Shown here: piece after piece, positions 5,964-13,500 of the stretch
Numbering within the stretch: position 1 is the stretch's first letter
Layout of the letters: each line of letters opens with the position of its first letter
The notes under the pieces: model-generated
Database searches by the model: none
Told to the model about the DNA's origin: nothing
The model's input: the letters and a program-made list of their open reading frames with translations, nothing else
Position numbers and translations under genes: made by a program
Assembly: GCA_002352055.1 (NCBI GenBank)
Contig: DEHS01000061.1
Location: forward strand, 18,153-33,385
Direction: 5' to 3'
Length of the DNA stretch: 15,233 nt
Origin: Legionellaceae bacterium UBA2794
GTDB lineage: Bacteria; Pseudomonadota; Gammaproteobacteria; Legionellales; Legionellaceae

Positions 5964-6908
5964 TTAAGATAATTTTTCAGTACTTCTCAATTTTTCCGGA
6001 AAAACGCAATAAAAATAATTATTTGTTTTCTGTATTGGGCATAATATAGAATCCCAATTAGAGACTGGTAATTTATAATCCATTTCATCAATAAAAATAG
6101 GTGCATGTGTTTTTTTAGTCATTTTGTTAATTATTTCTGGTTGAGCTCTCATATCCATAGCAATATCGATATATTCATCTAATTGACTATCTAACAAAAC
6201 AATAAAATAATATTTTTCTCCATTTTCACTAATTAGCAGGTAACTTCCCAGGGGATTTAGTATGTAAAATTCTATTGCGTTTAACTCGTTAATTACCCTC
6301 TTGAAATGATTCGTGTATTCCTTTGAAACCACAGGGGTTTCTTTTTTTGATGAAAAACAAGTAAGTAAAGGGTAAGAAAGCTTTTCAAAAAAAAGCTTTT
6401 CCATTACATCAATTCCATTAACAATTTCCTCAAACATAAACTGTGTATCTTTAACAAGAAACCTGTCAATTATCCCATTATTAAATGCATCAACAGCGAG
6501 TCTAAAATCAGCATGACCCGTTAGCATTATTTTAAGAATAGGAAGATGGGCTAACTTTTTGCAAAATTCTATCCCATCCATTTGAGGCATAGAATAATCC
6601 ACGATGACAACACTAATAGTATTAGTTCTGTGCGAATTTTTAGATAAATCAATAATTTTAGGGAAATCAACAGAATAACAAATCTCATCATCCTCGTTTT
6701 CAATTTCAGATAAAAAATTATGCGATGTTGATATTAAATTGCCATGATAATTTGAAACAATATCATCTAATGCTTGATGAGGATCGCTATAAGTTTCAAC
6801 TAAGTAATTGTCGGTTAATTTAAAGCTTAAATTATTTAAAAAAGATTCATTATCATCGATTAAAATTATTCTAGATTTAAAGGAAAAGCACTTAAAATCC
6901 GTATTCAT
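5964..6908 (-). CDS. Response regulator with an insertion-bearing receiver domain and a non-DNA-binding C-terminal domain
   Basis: 314 residues from ATG 6908, with GAGGA 7 nt upstream. The N-terminal receiver has the acidic pair Asp18-Asp19 (IILIDDN), phosphoacceptor Asp104 (VIVDYSMPQMDG), the switch Thr130 (IMLTGHAD) and Lys153 (FLVKD). Asp19 to Asp104 spans 85 residues where about 45 is usual, so roughly 40 residues (about 52-97, acidic) are inserted before the phosphoacceptor strand. The C-terminal domain (about 205-305) has no helix-turn-helix. Segments such as EFYILNPLGSYLLISENG and PVSNWDSI resemble, from memory, a family of response regulators seen in Legionella and some other bacteria whose output is undefined. 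It is 15 bp after the DHp gene in an operon, so that protein's His is the likely phosphoryl partner. Signalling through protein-protein contact is an inference. Confidence 0.8.
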   Translation of the reverse strand: MNTDFKCFSFKSRIILIDDNESFLNNLSFKLTDNYLVETYSDPHQALDDIVSNYHGNLISTSHNFLSEIENEDDEICYSVDFPKIIDLSKNSHRTNTISVVIVDYSMPQMDGIEFCKKLAHLPILKIMLTGHADFRLAVDAFNNGIIDRFLVKDTQFMFEEIVNGIDVMEKLFFEKLSYPLLTCFSSKKETPVVSKEYTNHFKRVINELNAIEFYILNPLGSYLLISENGEKYYFIVLLDSQLDEYIDIAMDMRAQPEIINKMTKKTHAPIFIDEMDYKLPVSNWDSILCPIQKTNNYFYCVFPEKLRSTEKLS

Positions 6909-6923
6909 TATTTTTCCTCAATA

Positions 6924-7232
6924 TTATTTTTGTGTAAGCCCATGATTTTCTATTTTTTTCATATATTCGCTAATTCGATTAGCCTCAACTAATATATTAT
7001 CTATAACAGAATATAATTTACTCAACTTGTCGCCACCAATAACTACATCATTATTTGATACTTGCTGGGAAGAGTTTTTATATACGTTTAGTAAGATCGG
7101 TAAAATATCTTTTAAAATTTCACTGCCAATTTTTATAGATGCGAGTGGAGTTCGAATAAAATGAATTAATTCAATTAGTTCATTTCTGAATTTTAAATCT
7201 AAATAATCACTATTAACATCATTTATTATCAT
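6924..7232 (-). CDS. Free-standing histidine-kinase DHp (HisKA-like) domain protein without an ATPase domain
   Basis: 102 residues from ATG 7232, with AGGA 8 nt upstream. Residues 18-50 match the H-box helix of histidine kinases: ELIHFIRTPLASIKIG, with His24 as predicted phosphoacceptor and the RTPL that follows it in HisKA domains. Residues 69-95 form a second amphipathic helix (KLYSVIDNIL, RISEYMKKIE). A short polar loop joins them. This is a complete dimerisation hairpin, but there is no catalytic HATPase domain, sensor domain or membrane helix. It cannot autophosphorylate alone; it could act as a phosphotransfer protein of the Spo0B/ChpT kind, or be phosphorylated in trans. Its neighbour 15 bp downstream is a response regulator, the expected partner. 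A degenerate paralogue lies at 2139-2385, and a remnant of a hybrid-kinase-like gene ends 9 bp upstream. It may be a leftover of a once larger system. Confidence 0.7.
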   Translation of the reverse strand: MIINDVNSDYLDLKFRNELIELIHFIRTPLASIKIGSEILKDILPILLNVYKNSSQQVSNNDVVIGGDKLSKLYSVIDNILVEANRISEYMKKIENHGLTQK

Positions 7233-7241
7233 TAAAAAATC

Positions 7242-7620
7242 CTAAAAAGGTGGAGCTTTATCAACTATATCTAGAATCCAGTCTGGCTTTGTAATGGAAG
7301 TTTTATTTTTTCCAGTCGATAAAAAATTACTTTATAACCCGAATCATATAATTTTTTTGCTTCATACTCTCATAGCAAGACATTTCCTAGATCTGAATCT
7401 ATATATATTGGTGTTTTTTTTGAAATAGAATTCATACTCGATTGAAATTCATCAATGTTATTAAAACAGAGTTTTTTTATCTGCAAAATCTGTCTTTATT
7501 TGACATGAGCTACGTAACAATTTGTCATTATCAATAAATTACATCAGGATGTTCATACAAAACCTGAAAATTTATTTCTGATAAATCATTTTTAGATAAT
7601 AGGTCTATATTATCTAAAAT
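7242..7620 (-). pseudogene. Frameshifted remnant of a degenerate receiver-like C-terminal domain (hybrid kinase-like)
   Basis: Consecutive minus-strand frames make one protein when joined. First is LLSKNDLSEINFQVLYEHPD (from about 7620), then IDNDKLLRSS and IKTDFADKKTL (from about 7535), then IDEFQSSMNSIS followed by KTPIYIDSDLGN. An in-frame TGA comes next, before EYEAKKLYDSGYKVIF. Last is KPDWILDIVDKAPPF, ending at TAG 7244-7242. The order 'hydrophobic-IDNDK ... TPIYIDSDLGN ... GYKVIF.STGK' follows a receiver fold: acidic strand 1, strand 3 with Asp, strand 4. From memory it matches a degenerate receiver found at the C-terminus of some Legionella sensor kinases. At least three frameshifts and one stop make it non-functional. 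It ends 9 bp before the DHp gene, so it was probably the first gene of that operon. Only the 3' portion survives; the upstream side is joined to an SDR fragment. Confidence 0.6.
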
Positions 7621-7970
7621 TAGTTTTAAGCATCTTTTCAAATTCGTTTATGGCACAGCTCGCTGCTACCTCTTTTTACATACCCTGCGCTATTAACTAA
7701 TAAATCAACTCGGTCTTCAGCTTCTATTAGAGGTATTAAAGTTTTTTGGAGATTTTGATAGTCCGAAACATCACAACTAATTAATTTAAGTGCAATATCC
7801 GGCTTAATTTCTTGGAATTCATTTTTTACATTTTCCAGTCGCTCCATACCGCGCGCTATTAAAATAACTTCATAACCTAATTTAATTGATAGAAAATGAG
7901 TGATTTCCTTTCCTATTCCACTACTTGCGCCAGTTACAATTGCAATCTTTTTTCCTGAATCCTTTTGCAT
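7613..7970 (-). pseudogene. Truncated short-chain dehydrogenase/reductase (SDR) gene
   Basis: From ATG 7970, preceded by GGAAGAG, the frame reads a normal SDR N-terminus: IAIVTGASSGIGKEI (TGxxxGIG cofactor loop), then VILIARGMERL, CDVSDYQNLQ and DLLVNSAGY (NNAG-type motif). An extra base in a T run at 7647-7649 shifts the frame and brings a stop at 7638. Reading past it, NEFEKMLKTN continues the SDR pattern up to the conserved Asn of the catalytic tetrad, where homology ends at about 7615. The Ser, Tyr and Lys of the active site are absent, so it cannot be an active dehydrogenase. The break point touches the receiver-like remnant, which indicates a recombination or deletion joint. The ancestral substrate is unknown. 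A longer start to 8030 is possible but has no support. Confidence 0.7.
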
Positions 7971-8040
7971 ATTCTCTTCCAAATTAAACCGTCTTATACG
8001 AGCAATTATCTTAATTGCTTTTAATTTCAAACAAAAATCA

Positions 8041-8605
8041 TCTTTGTGGGCGGCTTGTAAAAAATAATATCATAAACACTGGATGATATATAGCGTTAAG
8101 CAACTTTCCTTCCAGGAAGAATATTCACAAACATAATGAAATGATTGGCGCAGTCCAGCAGCTGGTATTGCTTATATAAATAGGCTAGACAACTAAAGCA
8201 CGGCATGGATGACTCTGTTGACAAAACTGCTTTTATTTATGGGTAGTTAACACCCAAGCCTTAGCGGTACAAGAGATTAGTGTATTGTATAATTGATGGA
8301 AATATGAATTTCCAAACCGACCAGAACCAATGGAATCTAGTGGATGGATAAAATATTGCGAACACCGTGTATCAAATGATAACGGTTTATTGAATATAAA
8401 CCGCAATGACAAAAAAAGGAGTCTCGAAAATAGTAACAACTTGTCATGAAATCGAACAGGAGCAATTGAGGAGATACTACAATGCTTATTTGTTTAATTA
8501 AAGTGTGTCAGTACTTGTGGACTTGAACCGTCTCCTTTAAAAATAAAACATTTCTTTTGGCAATCGACGAGGATATTAAAATACCTTGTAAGCCAACTGA
8601 TTTAA
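8041..8605. other. Gene-poor spacer, no supported gene
   Basis: About 560 bp with only short frames. A plus-strand stretch at about 8260-8450 (PNRPEPMESSGWIKYCEHR) has a somewhat coding-like composition, and a 31-codon frame runs from 8406 to 8501, but neither has a ribosome site or recognisable similarity. No RNA gene, IS end or array is visible. It may be decayed coding sequence. Confidence 0.35.
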
Positions 8606-8634
8606 TTGACCTTAATCTATTGAAATGATATCAC
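8606..8634 (+). promoter_or_regulatory. Candidate promoter for the kinase gene, overlapping a tandem TTAAT repeat
   Basis: TTGACC (8606-8611) and TATCAC (8629-8634) are 17 bp apart on the plus strand, 27 bp before ATG 8662. TTTAAT (8601-8606) and CTTAAT (8611-8616) form a direct repeat with 10-bp spacing over the -35. This is reminiscent of the PmrA box of Legionella effector genes, but that box repeats at about 11 bp, so the match is imperfect. Confidence 0.35.
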
Positions 8635-8661
8635 TGCTATTTTGAATGATCAGGTTAAATC

Positions 8662-10176
8662 ATGAACGAAAAAATTGATTTTACGCAAGCTAAACAAGAA
8701 CCCATAGTGCGTGCATTGATGAAGAGCTATCCAGAAACGTTTTTATTCAGTTCACAAATAAGTTATCCAGCTCAAGGCACCTATATCGCACCCCAACAAT
8801 ATCTACTCGCTTTTCATAAACCAGATAAGAGCTTACCCGTTCATAAAAAAGGTTTAAATCATCGCTATCTTGCTGTGGCTTCAGACAAGACTTTGGGAGA
8901 AGGTGCTACCGCTGAAGTCCGAGAAATACTGGGTGTATGGAAGATTACCTCCCAAGATGTTAAATACAAAGTGAAATCTCCTGAAAAAACTCGAATATTA
9001 AAATCAGCAATTCACACGAGCAAAATTAATTGGAAACAATACCTTAGCCATAAGTTTTTTTTGAAAACCGAACAAGAAAAAAGTCAGCTTATTTCCCATC
9101 TTGCCGCGAAATATCCAGCCTTTGATTTAGACAACTCAATTCATCTAATGATACGCAAGCAACGGGGTAAAAATTTACTCGACTTTATTGAATGGCAAGC
9201 ACTCTACTCGAATAGCTTTTCCGTATTAAACTATTTACTACTATGCCGACGCTTATTTCAGAGTTATGCGCAACAAATACATGCAATTAAATTTCTCGGA
9301 AATAATGAAAATGAGCTCGTTCATCGTGATATTAAACCGGAGAATATTATCTTTGACCCCTCAGCGCCTCAGGCATTTAAATTCATTGATTTTGCCTTCG
9401 CCACCTTTAAAAAAATAACCAGAGAACAATTAGGTACACCCTTATATATGCCGCCAGACCATTACCTTAGTTATACCGACAAATTAGTCAGTAAATCGAC
9501 CGATATCTTTGCACTGATTCTCATTTGCACCGAACTTTCAGGAGAGGTAACACGCTCGAAATTTAAAAAACCATCTGAGCTTAAAGAACATAATAGAGAC
9601 ATTAATTTTCCGGATTTATTTAAAGCACTTCAGCCCTGCAAGAAGTCCATAAAAAAGAAAATCCGAAAACTATGGCGTGATGGCACTCGTTTTGAATCAA
9701 GCACACGGGAACATCTTACCCATGAGTTCATTATCGCCAAATTAAACCAACTCATCATAACCTATTGCCAAAACCTGACTGCAGAAAGTCCCCACCTTCA
9801 GTTTCGACTTATTGAAATCCAAAACAAATTAAATCAATACGCCCAGCTTCCTTCAGCGATTCAGGAGCAGTTAGAATTAGAATTTTTAGCTGTTGAATGC
9901 CTTAATGAATCGAAAACATTCCCTGTTGATTGCCTCAAGGAAAACCAATCATTAGATACTTTGTGGACGGAACATCGCAATGTTTTACTTCAACCTTTAT
10001 TACAGAAACTCGAAAATAGAGAATTAACTCATCAACCCCACACATTAAAGAAATTACAAGCAGCCATACATTATACGCATTTATTAAATCCATTAATTAT
10101 TGATGCTTTATATCAGGATCCTGAACTAGCTACGGAACCAGACTGTCAAAAAGGAATGAGTAATTTAAAGATTTAG
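8662..10176 (+). CDS. Eukaryotic-like Ser/Thr protein kinase, probable secreted effector of the LegK type
   Basis: 504 residues from ATG 8662, with CAGG 7 nt upstream. The kinase domain spans about residues 70-360. The glycine loop is LGEGATAEVREI (78-89). The catalytic loop LVHRDIKPENIIF (219-231) has the essential Asp223, Lys225 and Asn228. The metal-binding strand is FIDFAFA, with Asp243 in DFA in place of DFG. The activation segment ends GTPLYMPPDHY, with PPD replacing APE. The ATP-binding Lys of strand 3 is not obvious in the divergent 95-120 region. The first 65 residues and the last 140 (helical, charged) match nothing I recognise. There is no signal peptide or membrane helix. No Stp-type phosphatase or PASTA domain accompanies it, unlike housekeeping bacterial kinases. 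In a Legionella-like genome this architecture suggests a Dot/Icm-translocated kinase; the tail (PELATEPDCQKGMSNLKI) has acidic then hydrophobic residues as such signals often do. Kinase family is firm; effector status is inferred. Confidence 0.8.
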   Translation: MNEKIDFTQAKQEPIVRALMKSYPETFLFSSQISYPAQGTYIAPQQYLLAFHKPDKSLPVHKKGLNHRYLAVASDKTLGEGATAEVREILGVWKITSQDVKYKVKSPEKTRILKSAIHTSKINWKQYLSHKFFLKTEQEKSQLISHLAAKYPAFDLDNSIHLMIRKQRGKNLLDFIEWQALYSNSFSVLNYLLLCRRLFQSYAQQIHAIKFLGNNENELVHRDIKPENIIFDPSAPQAFKFIDFAFATFKKITREQLGTPLYMPPDHYLSYTDKLVSKSTDIFALILICTELSGEVTRSKFKKPSELKEHNRDINFPDLFKALQPCKKSIKKKIRKLWRDGTRFESSTREHLTHEFIIAKLNQLIITYCQNLTAESPHLQFRLIEIQNKLNQYAQLPSAIQEQLELEFLAVECLNESKTFPVDCLKENQSLDTLWTEHRNVLLQPLLQKLENRELTHQPHTLKKLQAAIHYTHLLNPLIIDALYQDPELATEPDCQKGMSNLKI

Positions 10177-10527
10177 CAAGCTACCCTAAGGTATCAGGCA
10201 TAATTTTTTACAGCCAAGCCATCTGTAGGAACAACAATTAAGATGGCATTCGATTCTAGTTGGTTTAACAATGGAAACATATTGAGTACGCCCTAATATT
10301 GAGGGAGCTTATGGCATAAATTGCGTATCGTTGGCGTCGGATGCACTACAGGTGAATGGAGAGCCATTATTAACTGAAATGACTGACCAGCAGTTACTCG
10401 ATTTAGTGCGTTTAGACATCAACCCAAGTTTAGGATTTTGTTAAGGATATCATCATGAGATGGGCACCTTATGTTCCTCACAGGGCTACTCTTAAAATTT
10501 TGAAACATCGTTAATATCACATCGCTT
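10177..10527. other. Convergent intergenic region with a possible coding remnant
   Basis: This gap of about 350 bp lies between two convergent genes. An open plus-strand stretch (about 10289-10441, stop TAA 10442-10444) reads EGAYGINCVSLASDALQVNG and then LTEMTDQQLLDLVRLDINPS. Its composition is protein-like, but it has no start codon with a ribosome site and no family I can name. It could be the tail of a degraded gene. No clear terminator is seen for either neighbour. Confidence 0.3.
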
Positions 10528-13500
10528 TTACGATTCATCATCAGTTTTTTCACTTAATAATTGTTCGCAATCATTTGCAGATAATGGATGACTAAAATAA
10601 TAGCCCTGCACAGCATCAGCTTCCTGGATGCGTAATAAATTCACTTGTGAAATACCTTCAAGCCCTTCAACAACCACTTGCAGCTGTAAACGGTGAGCTA
10701 ATCCAATGATGGCTTCTAAAATAATCTTATCTTGCTCTTTCAACTGATTTTTACCAATCAAAGATCGGTCAATTTTAACTTTACTTATGGGCAAACGTGT
10801 CAAATTTGCCAAGCTAGAGTAGCCTTTGCCAAAGTCATCAATGATTAAATTAATACCTAAATTTTTTAACGCCTCAATTTCTTGCATAATATTGGCTGAC
10901 TCGGTAAGAACAGATTCAGATAACTCAAGCTCTAAATAAACCGGTTCCAATTGGGTTTCTGCTAAAATGTCGGCAATTAATTGGCTAATAGATTGCTTGT
11001 GAAATTGCAGCACTGAAAGATTAACCACGATAGGCAGCCTTGGCAAATCTTTATTTTGCCAGTTCTTAACTTGCTGGCAGGCTGTGCGCAATATCCATTC
11101 ACCTACGGGAAGAATGAACGGCGTTTTTTCAAGCAACTGAATAAACTGCTTAGTTTCTAATAATCCCTTTATTGGATGTTGCCAGCGCAGTAATACTTCA
11201 ATACTTATGATGCGCTTGCTTAATACATCAAAGATTGGCTGATAAAATAAACAAAACTCCTGATTCGCTAATGCATTTTTGAATTCAATATCAAGATGAT
11301 GGTTTTGCTGAATGTGTTGAGTTAATGCCACTGAATAAAACTGATACTGATTTTTGCCTAGCTCTTTAGCCCGATATAGAGCCGTATCGGCTTGCTTTAA
11401 AAGCCCCTGAATATCCGTAGCATCTTTTGGGAATAAACTGATGCCTGCACTGATTGAAATATAAATAGTTTGGCCATGTATAATAACAGGAGCAGCAAGC
11501 TGCTGATAAATTCTATCTATGATGACTTTAACCTCCAAGCTTTCATCAATGCTATCCAATAAAATCACAAATTCATCGCCTCCCATACGTACTGGCAAAT
11601 CACCAGCACGTAGGCACGTTTTAATCTGCTCGGAAAAATAGATAAGTAACTTATCACCGACTTCATGCCCCATAGTGTCGTTAATAGTTTTAAAATAATC
11701 CAAATCCAGGAAAATTATGGCTAATTGTTTGGCTTCACGTGATAAACGCAAGGCGCTTTGCTGAAAAATTTGAAAGAGCAGATTACGATTAGCAAAACCG
11801 GTTAATGCATCATGGGTTGCTTGATAATAAAGGTAAGCATTTTCTAATGAGATGACGGCTTGGGAAACCAGGATAGTGAGGCCTTGTAAATGTTGCGCGG
11901 TAAATGAATGCTTAATCATAGTGTTTTCAAGATAGAGAATGCGTCTTAGTTGGCCTTGATAAAAGAAAGGAATTATTAATACTGATTTAGATTTAGAATG
12001 CTGTAAATAAGGGTCTAAAAATTGGATGTCGTTAGCGACATCCTGTATCAGCACCGCTTCTTCAGTGCGTTGCACATAGTGAATAACTTTGAGCGGTAAA
12101 TCTGATCGTGTTTCTACGTTTTGTGCATCTACCAACCAAATGCGTTGTTGCTTTACAGTACCCTCAGCTTCGATAAGCCAGGAATTGTCCTTTTTTATGA
12201 TAAGTACACTGCGTTGCGCACCCGCATTTTCAAGCACAATCTGCAGTAGTTTTTTTAATAACTTATCGAACTGTATTTCACTGGCAATTGTTTGAGTTAG
12301 TTTGAGAATTGCCATAAAATCTATGGAAAGATCACTACTGGAAGTCGATGTTTGGTTGTTACCCATATTCTTTGGCTGTAAAGATGTTTTATAACTGTCA
12401 TATTCATAAAAAGATTGAGGATATTGTTGCTTTAGACGCTGGCAAAGTGCGAGTGCTCCCCAACGCTCATAACCATAATAGGCTTCGCGAAAATAGTGTT
12501 TTGCTATATGCGGTTTGTTTTGTTGTGAGTAAAAGCGAGCAGCACATTCATTAATAACGCCCGTAAGCTGAGGGGAATTATTATCCAATGCAAGTTGAGC
12601 CGCCTGATCGTACATATCACTCGCCTTACGATAATTTTCCTGGATAGCGAAGATTTCTGCACTGAGTATTAAGTAATAGGGTTCAAAATTAACAGCGCAC
12701 CATCCTGACCAACGCTTAAAGACCTTTTGAATAGCGAAGAGCTTCTTTTTATAACGACGTTGCTCATTGATAGTGGCTGTTTTGTAGCTCGCAGCTAAAC
12801 TTAGAGAATAATATAATTGTCCTTCAACATACGTGATGGTTCCCAGAGCTGAATCTCCATATGCCTCTGCATCCAGACCCGTTGCGATTGCTAAAGAAAA
12901 CTTACCGGTCAAATAGGCGAATTTTATAGCACAAAAGTAAAAACATGCCTTTTCATGCTGCGTTTTGCATTCAGTGACAGATTGAAAGGATTGCGCCATT
13001 TCTTGATCAAAATTTTTATTTGTTGGCGAATGCTGCAAGTTTATTACTGAATATTCCAATAAGATCCAGACTGGATAGAAATAGTCATTAGGACCACGCT
13101 TCTTTAGTGCTTCTCTTATAGTGCATGAAATGTCAGATAGTGGGTAGCTCAAAGCATATTGCTTTAAAAAATGGCTTATAAAGCTATAATCAGCGGTCGC
13201 TAAATCACCTATTTGTTGTGCTAATTGATAACTGTGTAAGGTATAATTCAAAGATTGAGGAAGTGGATATTTCCAAAAATGGAGAAAATGCCCCATACAA
13301 AACTCCACTTTAGCTAATACAGAAGGATCGGGGTAATATTCAGCAAGTCGATAAGCAAGTGCAACGTGCTTAAAGCTTGCGTCATAGCGCTTAAATACAT
13401 GAATTAATACAAATGCATAAGCTGCAAAACAATATGAACTTTCCGGTGTGTATCCATAGCGTAATGATAGTTTAACAGCATGAAATATGAGTAAAACAAA

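Noticed and set aside
5964..6908. Identification of the regulator as LqsR of the Legionella quorum-sensing system
   Set aside because: Length and an unusual output domain are compatible, but I see no specific LqsR signature and the neighbours are not lqsA, lqsS or hdeD.
8103..8118. Small inverted repeat TTCCT/AGGAA
   Set aside because: A 5-bp stem with a 3-nt loop is expected by chance and has no T run.
8233..8439. 68-codon minus-strand frame
   Set aside because: No convincing ribosome site, no family resemblance and a composition typical of non-coding AT-rich DNA.
8406..8501. 31-codon plus-strand frame starting ATG 8406
   Set aside because: No ribosome site upstream and no recognisable similarity; not strong enough to call a small gene.
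12089..12554. Two 68-codon plus-strand frames
   Set aside because: Both are antisense within the large GAF/GGDEF/EAL gene, whose frame is strongly supported by motifs.
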